Positions 11,820 through 22,096 of a stretch of DNA of 64,000 bases are shown in pieces; the stretch's first letter is position 1, and each line of letters begins with the position of its first letter. The DNA is from Beaufortia kweichowensis (Eukaryota; Chordata; Actinopteri; Cypriniformes; Gastromyzontidae). The translations under genes were made by a program, and so were the position numbers. The stretch spans positions 2,099,294 to 2,163,293 of the forward strand of contig CM032805.1 of NCBI GenBank assembly GCA_019155185.1. The letters are read 5' to 3'. Under the pieces are notes generated by a model, which made no database searches, had not been told where the DNA came from, and saw only the letters and a program-made list of their open reading frames with translations.

Positions 11820-11871
11820 CATTATCATCAATGACCTGCGTGTTCAACAATTCACTCTAGGAAGAACAGTT

Positions 11872-11934
11872 GGAGATGCTGGAGATTGAACCCAGGACCT
11901 CCTACATGCAAAGCATGCACTCTTAGAGAACTAT
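11872..11934 (-). pseudogene. tRNA-Ala(TGC)-like fragment
   Basis: The 3' half and anticodon arm (reverse of ATGCAAAGCATGC) are recognisable. The 5' acceptor and D arm are replaced by unrelated AGAGAACTATTAATTC. A second copy of this chimera lies at 17152. Confidence 0.7.
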
Positions 11935-12266
11935 TAATTCATTGAAAAAGGTATTAAAGGTTACCAAATTATATTATGTCAAGACTAAACTATATATAAA
12001 CTCATTTGTTTGTAGTTTAACAAGTTGTTAAGGGATTTATTTAAGGCAGGTCAATCTCCCACAATGATGCTTCTGAACAGCTCATAATGTCGTTGTTAAA
12101 GTGGGAAATGCAAAGCATGCCCTCTAACACAAAGGTACACCCCTTCACCAGTTTGTCTTGGAGCATTGTTGAGAGTGAGGGCTATATGAGAAAGCTAACA
12201 TTTAGAATCAGACTTTAAGATGCAACAATGTGCGTGTTTAACAATTCACAAAGTTGTAAGAACAGT

Positions 12267-12338
12267 TGGAGATGCTGGGGATTGAACCCAGGACCTCATA
12301 CATGCGAAGCATGCGCTCTACCACTGAGCTACATCCCC
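12267..12338 (-). tRNA. tRNA-Ala (anticodon CGC)
   Basis: The reverse strand reads as a 72-nt cloverleaf. The acceptor GGGGATG pairs with CATCTCC and has discriminator A. The D stem is GCTC/GAGC. The anticodon stem CATGC/GTATG holds loop TTCGCAT, and the T stem CTGGG/CCCAG holds TTCAATC. The third acceptor pair is G3:U70, the known identity element for alanyl-tRNA synthetase. The internal A box (TAGCTCAGTGG) and B box (GGTTCAATCCC) are intact. No run of four T lies directly downstream (toward lower coordinates), so the usual pol III stop is weak or missing. Confidence 0.85.
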
Positions 12339-12827
12339 CGCAGTGGAAAAGTGCTATTACTAGTTTCCAGCAAATATTGGTATTACAACCAGCAATGTTT
12401 TTTCACAAGGCCTCTTTTGCCCCCCGTTTCGAATCCGGGTCGTGGCGGAAAAAAAAATGTTCCCTAGTACTTTTATGTCACAACTAAACCATATATGAAG
12501 TCATTTGTTTGTGGGTTTCCAAATAGTTCAAGGAATAATTTAAGACACCTCAATCTCCCACAATGATGCAAATGAAAAGCTCACAATATCATTATTAAAG
12601 TGGTAAACGCTAGAGATTGCAAAGCATGCCGTCTACCACAAAGCTACATGCCCTCACCAGGTGGTCTTGCATGATTCTCGACAGCAAGGACACTATTTAC
12701 CCATGAGAAAGTGAAGAGAGAGGTTTCTCAGGTAGAGGAGAAGGTGAAGAGATAGGCTTTCCAGAATCATACGTCAAGATGCAAGAACCCAATGCCGTTC
12801 AACAATTCACAAACTTGTAAGAACAGT

Positions 12828-12894
12828 TGGAGATGCTGGGGATTGAACCCAGGACAGGCGCAAAGCATGCGCTCTACCACTGAGCTACATCCCC
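12828..12894 (-). pseudogene. tRNA-Ala copy with deleted anticodon arm
   Basis: Acceptor, D arm, T arm, A box and B box match the intact copies. The anticodon 3' strand and variable loop are 5 nt shorter (reverse of GGACAGGCGCAAAGC), and the anticodon stem no longer pairs. The length is 67 nt. It could still be transcribed but should not decode. Confidence 0.75.
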
Positions 12895-13192
12895 TCTGTT
12901 GCTTTTACCATAGCATGCAGTGGGAAAGTGCTATTACTAGTTTCCTGCAAATACTGGTATTAGAACCAGCAACGTTTTTTTCACAAGGCCAACTCTCCAA
13001 CAGGTAAAAAATGAGGATTGTAAGGATGCCCTCCACCATAGAGCTATATCCACTCATCAGGTTGTGTTGGATCATTTTTGACAGTGAGGGCTCTAATTAC
13101 CCATAGGAAGGTGAAGAGAGAGGCTTCTCAGAATCATACGTCAATACACAATAATGAGCGTGCTCAACAATTCACAAACTCATAAGAAGAGA

Positions 13193-13242
13193 TGGAGATG
13201 CTGGAGATTGAACTCAGGACCTCATACATGCAAAGCATGCGG
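13193..13242 (-). pseudogene. tRNA-Ala(TGC)-like 3' half
   Basis: The T arm and anticodon arm are present, with ACTC in place of ACCC in the T stem. The 5' third is replaced by GGTTTGAAGG. The same structure recurs at 14223 and 15483. Confidence 0.7.
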
Positions 13243-13484
13243 TTTGAAGGTTTGAAACGTTTACTAGTTCTATTATATTTTTGTTATGTTATTGTAATGT
13301 CATTGTTAAAGTGGGAAATGCAAAGCATGCCCTCTAGCACAAAGGTACATGCCCTCACCAGTTTGTCTTGGAGCATTGTTGAGAGTGAGGGCTATATTTA
13401 CCCATGAGAAAGCTAACATTTAGAATCGGACTTTAAGATGCAACAATGTGCGTGTTTAACAATTCACAAAGTTGTAAGAACAGT

Positions 13485-13556
13485 TGGAGATGCTGGGGAT
13501 TGAACCCAGGACCTCATACATGCGAAGCACGCGCTCTACCACTGAGCTACATCCCC
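13485..13556 (-). tRNA. tRNA-Ala (anticodon CGC), GCACGC variant
   Basis: This is a 72-nt cloverleaf like 12267-12338, with one change in the anticodon stem giving CGTGC/GTATG, still paired through G:U wobbles. G3:U70, A box and B box are kept. Confidence 0.82.
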
Positions 13557-13888
13557 GCAGTGGAAAAGTGCTATTACTAGTTTCCAGCAAATATTGGTAT
13601 TACAACCAGCAATGTTTTTCACAAGGCCTCTTTTGTCCCCGTTTGAATCCGAGATCGAGATTGGTGGCTAAGTCCCCTGTTAGATCATGAATTCAGGGCA
13701 CTAGATATTCCTTAAAAAAACTTTGAAATGTTCTCTAGTACTTTTATGTCACGACTAAACCATATATGAAGTCATTTGTTTGTGGCTTACCAAATAGTTC
13801 AAGGAATAATTTAAGACACCTCAATCTCCCACAATGATGCAAATGAAAAGCTCACAATATCATTATTAAAGTGGTAAATGCTAGAGAT

Positions 13889-13924
13889 TGCAAAGCATGC
13901 GCTCTACCACTGAGCTACATCCCC
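13889..13924 (-). pseudogene. Recombinant tRNA-Ala 5' half
   Basis: Only the acceptor 5' strand, D arm and anticodon 5' strand remain. They are joined at AGATTGCAAAGCATGC to a spacer type that elsewhere (12,610; 14,905) carries the decayed GCAAAGCATGCCGTCTACC. The junction inside the shared GCAAAGCATGC marks an unequal crossover. Confidence 0.7.
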
Positions 13925-14222
13925 TCTGTTGCTTTTACCATAGCATGCAGTGGGAAAGTGCTATTACTAGTTTCCTGCAAATACTGGTATTAGAACCAGC
14001 AACGTTTTTTTCACAAGGCCAACTCTCCAACAGGTAAAAAATGAGGATTGTAAGGATGCCCTCCACCATAGAGCTATATCCACTCATCAGGTTGTGTTGG
14101 ATCATTTTTGACAGTGAGGGCTCTAATTACCCATAGGAAGGTGAAGAGAGAGGCTTCTCAGAACCATACGTCAATACACAATAATGAGCGTGCTCAACAA
14201 TTCACAAAATCATAAGAAGAGA

Positions 14223-14270
14223 TGGAGATGCTGGAGATTGAACTCAGGACCTCATACATGCAAAGCATGC
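14223..14270 (-). pseudogene. tRNA-Ala(TGC)-like 3' half
   Basis: It has the same truncated form as 13193-13242, here followed by GGTTTGAAACG without the short GGTTTGAA duplication. Confidence 0.7.
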
Positions 14271-14506
14271 GGTTTGAAACGTTTACTAGTTCTATTATAT
14301 TTTTGTTATGTTATTGTAATGTCATTGTTAAAGTGGGAAATGCAAAGCATGCCCTCTAGCACAAAGGTACATGCCCTCACCAGTTTGTCTTGGAGCATTG
14401 TTGAGAGTGAGGGCTATATTTACCCATGAGAAAGCTAACATTTAGAATCAGACTTTAAGATGCAACAATGTGCGTGTTTAACAATTCACAAACTTGTAAG
14501 AACAGT

Positions 14507-14578
14507 TGGAGATGCTGGGGATTGAACCCAGGACCTCATACATGCGAAGCATGCGCTCTACCACTGAGCTACATCCCC
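14507..14578 (-). tRNA. tRNA-Ala (anticodon CGC)
   Basis: The tRNA sequence is identical to that of 12267-12338, with the same flanks. It is the downstream copy in the higher-order repeat. All stems, G3:U70 and both internal promoter boxes are intact. Confidence 0.85.
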
Positions 14579-15118
14579 CGCAGTGGAAAAGTGCTATTAC
14601 TAGTTTCCAGCAAATATTGGTATTACAACCAGCAATGTTTTTTCACAAGGCCTCTTTTGCCCCCCGTTTCGAATCCGGGTCGTGGCGGCTAAGTCCCCTG
14701 TTAGATCATGAATTCAGGGCACTAGATATTCCTTTAAAAACTTTGAAATGTTCCCTAGTACTTTTATGTCACAACTAAACCATATATGAAGTCATTTGTT
14801 TGTGGGTTTCCAAATAGTTCAAGGAATAATTTAAGACACCTCAATCTCCCACAATGATGCAAATGAAAAGCTCACAATATCATTATTAAAGTGGTAAATG
14901 CTAGAGATTGCAAAGCATGCCGTCTACCACAAAGCTACATGCCCTCACCAGGTGGTCTTGCATGATTCTCGACAGCAAGGACACTATTTACCCATGAGAA
15001 AGTGAAGAGAGAGGTTTCTCAGGTAGAGGAGAAGGTGAAGAGATAGGCTTTCCAGAATCATACGTCAAGATGCAAGAACCCAATGCCGTTCAACAATTCA
15101 CAAACTTGTAAGAACAGT

Positions 15119-15185
15119 TGGAGATGCTGGGGATTGAACCCAGGACAGGCGCAAAGCATGCGCTCTACCACTGAGCTACATCCCC
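15119..15185 (-). pseudogene. tRNA-Ala copy with deleted anticodon arm
   Basis: This is a duplicate of 12828-12894 with the same anticodon-arm deletion, lying 2291 bp downstream. The deletion therefore predates the large duplication. Confidence 0.75.
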
Positions 15186-15482
15186 TCTGTTGCTTTTACC
15201 ATAGCATGCAGTGGGAAAGTGCTATTACTAGTTTCCTGCAAATACTGGTATTAGAACCAGCAACGTTTTTTCACAAGGCCAACTCTCCAACAGGTAAAAA
15301 ATGAGGATTGTAAGGATGCCCTCCACCATAGAGCTATATCCACTCATCAGGTTGTGTTGGATCATTTTTGACAGTGAGGGCTCTAATTACCCATAGGAAG
15401 GTGAAGAGAGAGGCTTCTCAGAACCATACGTCAATACACAATAATGAGCGTGCTCAACAATTCACAAACTCATAAGAAGAGA

Positions 15483-15532
15483 TGGAGATGCTGGAGATTG
15501 AACTCAGGACCTCATACATGCAAAGCATGCAG
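15483..15532 (-). pseudogene. tRNA-Ala(TGC)-like 3' half
   Basis: Third copy of the 13193-type half tRNA, ending in ATGCAGTTTGAAGG. Confidence 0.7.
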
Positions 15533-15774
15533 TTTGAAGGTTTGAAACGTTTACTAGTTCTATTATATTTTTGTTATGTTATTGTAATGTCATTGTTAAA
15601 GTGGGAAATGCAAAGCATGCCCTCTAGCACAAAGGTACATGCCCTCACCAGTTTGTCTTGGAGCATTGTTGAGAGTGAGGGCTATATTTACCCATGAGAA
15701 AGCTAACATTTAGAATCGGACTTTAAAATGCAACAATGTGCATGTTTAACAATTCGCAAAGTTGTAAGAACGAT

Positions 15775-15846
15775 TGGAGATGCTGGGGATTGAACCCAGG
15801 ACCTCATACATGCGAAGCACGCGCTCTACCACTGAGCTACATCCCC
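15775..15846 (-). tRNA. tRNA-Ala (anticodon CGC), GCACGC variant
   Basis: Copy of 13485-13556 with the same CGTGC/GTATG anticodon stem, lying 2290 bp downstream. The cloverleaf and G3:U70 are intact. Confidence 0.82.
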
Positions 15847-16144
15847 TCTGTTGCTTTTGCCCTATCATGCAGTGGAAAAGTGCTATTAATTGTGTACTGC
15901 AAGTACTAGGAATCGAAGCGGCAACGTTCTGGTCACAAGTCCAACTTTCCAGCTGGTTGAAACTGCAGATTGCAAAGATGCCCTCCACCATTGAGCTACG
16001 TCCCCTCGTCAGGTTGTCTTGGGTCATTGTAGAGAGTGAGGGCTCTATTTACACAAGAGAAGGTGAAGAGAGAGGCTTCTCAGAATCATAAGTCAAGAAG
16101 CAACAACATGCGAGCTTTACGATTCACAAACTCATAAGAGCAGT

Positions 16145-16216
16145 TGGACATGCTTGAGATTGAACCCAGGACTTCATACATGCAAGGCATGCAGTTTACC
16201 AATGAAATACATCCCT
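16145..16216 (-). pseudogene. Diverged tRNA-Ala(TGC)-like copy
   Basis: The reverse strand retains the anticodon loop CTTGCAT and the T arm. The D-arm sequence has become TTTCATTGGTAAAC, destroying the A box and the D stem. Another copy is at 17558. Confidence 0.7.
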
Positions 16217-16377
16217 TCTGTGTCTTTTGCCGTACCATGCGGTGTAAAAGCACTATTAATTGTTTTCTGTTTGGGACATCTGTGCCCATTTCTTAGCCTT
16301 TGTTAACGCCGCTGTTGCGCTGCCTCTTGAGGAGCCACAGCAATGCAGGAAAACAATTGTTCAACCACTGTCGGTTG

Positions 16378-16459
16378 GTAGTCGTGGCCAAGTGGTTAAG
16401 GGTATGGACTTGAAATCCATTGGCGTTTCCCCGCGCCGCTTCGAATCCTGCCGACTACT
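16378..16459 (+). tRNA. tRNA-Ser (anticodon TGA), T arm altered
   Basis: The acceptor GTAGTCG pairs fully with CGACTAC. The anticodon arm TGGACTTGAAATCCA gives TGA, and a serine-type long variable arm (GGCGTTTCCCCGC) follows. The A box TGGCCAAGTGG is good. The T stem reads GCCGC against CCTGC, with two mismatches that also damage the B box, and the D stem closes poorly. It may be a recent pseudogene. Confidence 0.6.
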
Positions 16460-16657
16460 TTAGCTGCTAACTTGGCTAACAACCCTTTTTGCGTTGTCAG
16501 ACTTAATTGCTTGAAGTGAGATCATGCTGGGCTTTGTCTGAGCTTTACATGAGCATATACAGCAAAAAATTGACCCCACCCCAAGCTGCCAATCCTCTCC
16601 TGTCTGATGTTTTCAGGGGCAGCTACACATACCTCCCCACACAAGGCCTGGTAGAGT

Positions 16658-16721
16658 GCCGTGATCGTATAGCGGTTAGTACTCTGCGTTGTGGCCGCAG
16701 CAACCCCGGTTCGAATCTGGG
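16658..16721 (+). pseudogene. tRNA-His (anticodon GTG) lacking its 3' acceptor strand
   Basis: GCCGTGATCGTATAGCGG starts a perfect tRNA-His body. The anticodon arm CTGCGTTGTGGCCGCAG and the T arm CCCGG...CTGGG follow. The expected TCACGGC acceptor strand is replaced by TGCCCATTTCTTAGC, a sequence found next to the tRNA-Ser-like units in this array. It cannot close the acceptor stem. Confidence 0.75.
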
Positions 16722-17151
16722 TGCCCATTTCTTAGCCTCTTTTAACGCTGCTGTTAGATCATGAATTCAGGGCACTAGATATTCCTTAAAAAACTTTTGA
16801 AATGTTCCCTATTACTTTTATGTCACGACTAAACCATATATGAAGTCATTTGTTTGTGGCTTACCAAATAGTTCAAGGATTAATTTAAGACACCTCAATC
16901 TCCCACAATGGTGCAAATGAAAATCTCACAATATCATTATTAAAGTGGTAAATGCTAGAGATTGCAAAGCATGCCGTCTACCACAAAGCTACATGCCCTC
17001 ACCAGGTTGTCTTGCATCATTCTCGACAGCAAGGAAACTATTTACCCATGAGAAAGTGAAGAGAGAGGTTTCTCAGGTAGACGAGAAGGTGCGTCAAGAC
17101 GCAAGAATGCAATGACCTGCGTGTTCAACAATTCACTCTAGGAAGAACAGT

Positions 17152-17211
17152 TGGAGATGCTGGAGATTCCAGGACCTCCTACATGCAAAGCATGCACTCT
17201 TAGAGAACTAT
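17152..17211 (-). pseudogene. tRNA-Ala(TGC)-like fragment
   Basis: Copy of the chimera at 11872 with a further deletion in the T loop (GAGATTCCAGG). Confidence 0.65.
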
Positions 17212-17557
17212 TAATTCATTAAAACAGGTATTAAAGGTTACCAAATTATATTATGTCAAGACTAAACTATATATAAACTCATTTGTTTGTAGTTTAACAA
17301 GAAGTTGATTTATTGAAGGCAGGTCAATTTCCCACAATGATGCTTCTGAACAGCTCATAATGTCATTGTTAAAGTGGGAAATGCTGGGGGTTGCAAAGCA
17401 TGCCCTCTAACACAAAGGTACACCCCCTCACCAGTTTGTCTTGAACCATTGTTGAGACTGAGGGCTTCATTTACCCATGTGAAAGTGAACATTTAGAATC
17501 GGACTTTAAGATGCAACAACGTGCGTGTTCAACAATTCACAAACTTGTAAGAACAGT

Positions 17558-17628
17558 TGGAGATGCTGGGGATTGAACCCAGGACTTCATACATGCAAGG
17601 CATGCAGTTTACCAATGAAATACATCCC
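17558..17628 (-). pseudogene. Diverged tRNA-Ala(TGC)-like copy
   Basis: This has the same broken D arm as 16145-16216, but its acceptor 3' strand and T arm are intact (GAGATGCTGGGGATTGAACC on the plus strand). It looks like a hybrid of an intact and a decayed unit. Confidence 0.7.
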
Positions 17629-17788
17629 TTGTGTGTCTTTTGCCGTACCATGCGGTGTAAAAGCACTATTAATTGTTTCCTGTTCGGGAGATCTGTGCCC
17701 AATTAGCCTTTGTTAACGCTGCTGTTGCGCTGCCTCTTGTGGAGCCACAGCAATGCACGAAAACAGATGTTCTCTCGCTGTCAGTTGG

Positions 17789-17869
17789 TAGTCATGGCCG
17801 AGTGGTTAAGGTAATAGACTAGAAATTCATTGGGGTTTCCCCGTGCAGGTTAAAATCCTGCTGACTACG
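17789..17869 (+). pseudogene. tRNA-Ser(AGA)-like pseudogene
   Basis: GTAGTCATGGCCGAGTGG opens the copy and CTGACTACG closes it. The anticodon arm TAGACTAGAAATTCA would give AGA but has a mismatch. The T loop has become GTTAAAATC, losing the TTCGA core and the B box. Confidence 0.7.
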
Positions 17870-18054
17870 TTAGTAGCCCCCTTAGGGTGTCTGGCTTATA
17901 ACCCTTTTGACGTTGTCAGGCTTAATTGCTTGAAGTGAGATCAGACTGTGGTTTGTTTGAGCTTTACGTAAGCATATACAGCAAGTCCCTGTTTGGGCGA
18001 CGGGTGCCCATTTCTTAGCTTTTTTTAATGCTGCTGTTTGATTATGAATTCTGT

Positions 18055-18560
18055 ACACTAGATAAGCTCCAAAGCTTTTCTCTCTGCACCCTTCCTTCTT
18101 TAGCCTAGCTTCCACAACTCTTTCTCATAGCTTTATTGTGCTGCTCATCAACGTAATACCTCTGTAGTTGCTACAACTCCCACATCACTGCTCATCACCC
18201 TAGTTCTTGAAGATCGGCACTAGAACACTTCTCCTCCGTTCTTCAGGCATCTTCTCACTCTCTAAAATCCTGTTGAACAAACTAAAAAGAAACTCCAGTG
18301 CTGTCCCTCCTAGGGTACACCTCCACGGGTATGTCATCTGGACCAACCGCCTTACCACTCTTCATTTTTGGATAACTTATTCCTTCAAAGTAGATGATTA
18401 GGCTTTCTTTGCTTATGACTAAATACATTTTTCCACGTTTCTCTGTGTCTCCTCTAAAAAAGGAATCTCGCAACTGCCTAAAATGTTGTGTTGGCTCGGA
18501 GGAAAACACATTCTCTTCACATGAGATGTTTTCTTGCTGGCTTCAGCTTGGGAGTAAAGC
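18055..18560 (-). pseudogene. LINE reverse-transcriptase fragment
   Basis: The minus strand encodes a linker followed by KMKSGKAVGPDDIPVEV, the conserved opening of many non-LTR reverse transcriptases. Further on are disrupted frames and EARLKKEGC. Several stops and frameshifts are present, and the family is likely RTE- or L1-like. Confidence 0.7.
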
Positions 18561-20460
18561 CAAGTTGCAGAATTAGGTCATGTACTGATTGTAGTCTCTC
18601 CCCGTCTGCTAAGCTTGTATACATGCATGTACAATACCACGTACCTTAACTTTAGAAGATTTATCTATCTGTGGGGAGAAACATCTTTAGGAGCTTAAAG
18701 CAGAAAAAGTTTGAGCTCATAGATGAAAAATGAACGTAGATTTCACCGCCTGCTGGGAATACAGCGCTGTAAGAATTACACCTTTAAAAGCAAAGCAGTT
18801 CCTATGAATGAAAGAGTTCATCACAGAACAGCAAATGTTTTGAGTTATTCAGAGGATGTTTTCATATTTAAATGAAAGTCTGCTTTTATCAAATGTGATG
18901 TAAAGATCATTGAAGGACACATTTTGTCAGTCTGTTACTGAGAATCAAACCATCATCTGGGCATTGCATGAATTTTGGTTAAACATTACAAAAACAATTG
19001 TTTATTGACACAGATATATTTTTACCACAAAGTAGTAATGTGTGCTGACAAAGTAAATGTGGTCAGTTGTGGTCTCAAAAATAATGATCATTCCATTTTT
19101 AGAATTTTCTTTCAAAGCTTCATTTAATTTTTTACATTTATGCATTTGGCAGACACGACTTACAGGAAAACTGAAAAATTTAAAATAGGAAATGTTGAAT
19201 TCCAATTAAACTGCTTTAATACACTTGAACTCATTAATAATGCTAATGTTTTAAAACAAGAATTAATCTTGAAGGAAAGTTTACCCAAAAATAACAATTC
19301 TGTCATCATTTATTCACTCTTGTGTCATTACAAACGTGCAGAACCTGAGAAATGTCTCAGTGGTTTTGTGTGCAAACAATAAAAAGTCAATGAAGGTCAA
19401 TGTTGTTTTGTTTATTAGCATTCTTCAGAATATCTTCTTTTGTGTTCTGCGGGGGAATAAATCATGAAAATAGGTAGAAAATATCCTGCTCCTCCAGTTG
19501 AACAGTTTTAAAGCCGTTATAAACAGATGATTCTATGGGCAACATTGATATGATTTAAAGCTTGACGGTTTTCTAAACAAGACGTTGCAGAGCAACATTT
19601 AGTTGAAGGATTTTTATTATACTCTATTTATTTAGAAATGCACATTGATATTTACTGTACATAGCCTGCTCTTTAAGGTCTTTTCCATAAAAGTTCAAGT
19701 TTATTTGTATAGCGCTTTAACAATGTAGCACTGTTTCAGCAGCTTTACAGAATGACAAGCAGGGAAATATAAAAGCTCATTTAATAACTAATATCTAATA
19801 TCACTGACTTTGGATAACCTGTAATATTTGTTTTGGGGATTTCAGGACAGAATAAAGGCTTTCAACCATCAGTAAGTTCCTCCAGCCTGACAGCACCTGA
19901 TGAGGTCTATGTGAAAACGCTCATGGATGTGTTGAAACACCTTTATAAATAGGACATCCATAATAAACATGCATTTGGTTTTTTTTTTGTGTATAAAACA
20001 GTCACAGGAAAGTACTTGTTGTGAATAAAGGATACACAACTGAGTGTGTATGTGTGTATGTTTCTTCCAGTCTTGTGTTGTGTGTTATTGTGAGAAAAAG
20101 GAGATTTCTGATAAGACTAATACAACAAATCATTTGTTTAAATGTGTTTTGTATCTGTTATCTGGCACCAAACCTTAACAACATGATATACAAATGTGTT
20201 GCGGGGAAAAAAGAACACAGTTACCATGTTTACAGACATTTTGTTTTGACACTTAAAAAGCAACAGAATTTCAGCATAAAATTGCAGCTATTTCGAAGAC
20301 AAATGCACAAAACATCCTGAAATCTTTATTTAAAAGTCAACATCGTCCTCTGCTGGTTATAATCTGACACGTGTTAAAACATTTTCATGTCTCTATCTCT
20401 AGTTTCTTTTATTACAAGAGGGTTAAGAAACCTTACAGAAAGGAAAGAAATATTGTTGTA
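18561..20460. other. Repeat-rich intergenic DNA
   Basis: No gene is supported. The segment contains the LINE-tail motif TTACATTTATGCATTTGGCA (near 19134), a MITE arm pair (about 19275-19490) and a copy of the common fish repeat beginning CAAGTTTATTTGTATAGCGC (about 19696-19800). Confidence 0.5.
19275..19490. repeat. Palindromic MITE-like element
   Basis: GTTTACCCAAAAATAACAA and TCTGTCATCATTTATTCA on the left are mirrored by GAATAAATCATGAAAAT on the right. It belongs to the same broad family as 222-437. Confidence 0.5.
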
Positions 20461-22096
20461 TCTTAAACTATTGAAATCAGATTTTTATTGGAAGAATGTC
20501 ATTTCACCAAAGATGATTGTAACTTGGTGTTTACATCCATAAAAATCAGTTTAACGGGAGGATTGTAAGCTCCGATTGTGACCCAAATGGCCGTTATATT
20601 TGCCTTGTAATAGAAATCTCAAATCTAATGTGTATTGTGGTTAATATTTATGGTTTTAATCAACAAAAAGAGAACGAAAAACTTATTGGTCAAGCGGAAG
20701 AACATGTTTTGAATTTAATAACCAAATGCACAAATTTTTGTTTTAATTTTTGGAGGGGACTTCAATGTGGCTTTGGATAATGTTTTAGACAGATGGTCTC
20801 TGAAGTCATCTGATCATTCAGATCTTTACTTAAGGACATTCATGGACGATTTTTCTTGGTTGACAGGTGCAGAGAGACTCACCCTTCTCAAAAACGTTTT
20901 ACATGGTGCAATAATCCGCTTTCAATACAGTCTTGAATTGATTTGTGGCTTATCTCTAGAGAGTTAAATAATACTACATCTGACATTATTCCATCACCAT
21001 TTTCTGATCACAAATGCATCTCTATATTTATTCCTTTCTCAGATACTGCTAACTCACATAAAACTACTTCCTATTGGAAATTAAATGTTTCATTGCTTAG
21101 TTATAAAAAAATATATTTTATAATTTGCAGTTATTGGAAAAAAGCAAATAAAGAAAATAATTTTCATTTTTTAATGATCAGTCAACTCAGGGGTTCTCAA
21201 CCTTTTGCAACTCACGTCCCACCAATGACTGTGTAAAACATTCATAGGACCACCTTTCCAAATATGATAGTATGAACACAGAATAACGGATCTACACGCA
21301 AGCAAAGGAAAGCAAAGGAGAGATCACGAGCTCGAGAACATTTCCTATAGTTCAAGCAAATCCTTTTTTCTTTTTTTCCATCATACCCACCGTGTTTTTC
21401 CTGCTCAGCGCGAGTTTTTTTTCTTCAAAAATAGCAAACACTCCCCACTTAAAAAAGCTTATTTTCCTGAACCAATAAAGACAATTATAGGTCAAATTTG
21501 TTTTTCTGTTGAAAAAGTTATAAAGTTAGATCTCTTTTTATTGAAAAAGTTACTTCTTTGTCAGCTGTAATATCTTACTGGAATAGTCTATTTAGAAATG
21601 TAAACTGGAAAAAAATATGGTCTTTGCAACAGAAATGTTTCCTCACTAATAAAGAAGTATATTTTAAGTTAATTCATCAATTTTACCCTATTAAACATTT
21701 TATGGAAAAGTATAAGGCTAATATTGATACAAAATGTTCATTTTGTAAATTTTATACCGAAACTGTTTTTCATTTATTTTGGACTGAACAATTATAGAAA
21801 AATATTGGTTCATTTATTAATAATAATATCCAGCATAAGGTATCCATTACTTTTAAAGGCATCATGTTTGGACATTACAATTCTGACTCTACTAAAAGCA
21901 ACGTTTGTTTTGTTATAGACCTCATTTTCTTTCTTTGTAAATTTTTAATATGCACAAATGTAAATTTACCAACAACAAACCGCACTTTAATGTTTTTTTG
22001 AAAGATTTTAAAAATGATCTAAACACAATTTTTCTGTCAGAACACAAGATAGCAAGAAGAACTATTTCATTCTGCAAGGACTTTAACTTGTATAAT
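20461..22096 (+). mobile_element. Decayed L1/Tx1-like LINE
   Basis: Broken plus-strand frames contain endonuclease-like text (a GGDFNVALDN motif near 20754-20783) preceded by VVNIYGFN. Near 21570-21797 a C-terminal region with CSFCKFYTETVFHLFW resembles the cysteine-containing tail of fish L1/Tx1 LINEs. The reverse-transcriptase core is missing or unreadable. A hAT end (CAGGGGTTCTCAACC, near 21189) lies inside. The sequence continues at 25465 after the younger LINE. Confidence 0.7.

Larger units (their letters stand above)
11820..18050. repeat. Higher-order tandem array derived from tRNA genes
   Basis: At least thirteen tRNA-Ala-like units lie on the minus strand, and two tRNA-Ser-like and one tRNA-His-like units on the plus strand. 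The Ala units and their flanks repeat with a period of about 2.29 kb: 12828/15119, 13193/15483 and 13485/15775 are all 2290-2291 apart. The pair 12267/14507 is 2240 apart because the first copy lost about 50 bp. Even the spacers contain decayed 5' tRNA halves such as GCAAAGCATGCCCTCTA near 12112, 13320, 14343, 15608, 16968 and 17395, and GATGCCCTCCACC near 13036 and 15978. Unequal crossing-over of an older, shorter tRNA unit explains the pattern. Confidence 0.85.

Noticed and set aside
12266..16091. Repeated plus-strand frames beginning MEMLGIEPRTSYMR
   Set aside because: They are antisense translations of tRNA-Ala genes. The recurring peptide is a known type of spurious product and follows the tRNA units exactly.
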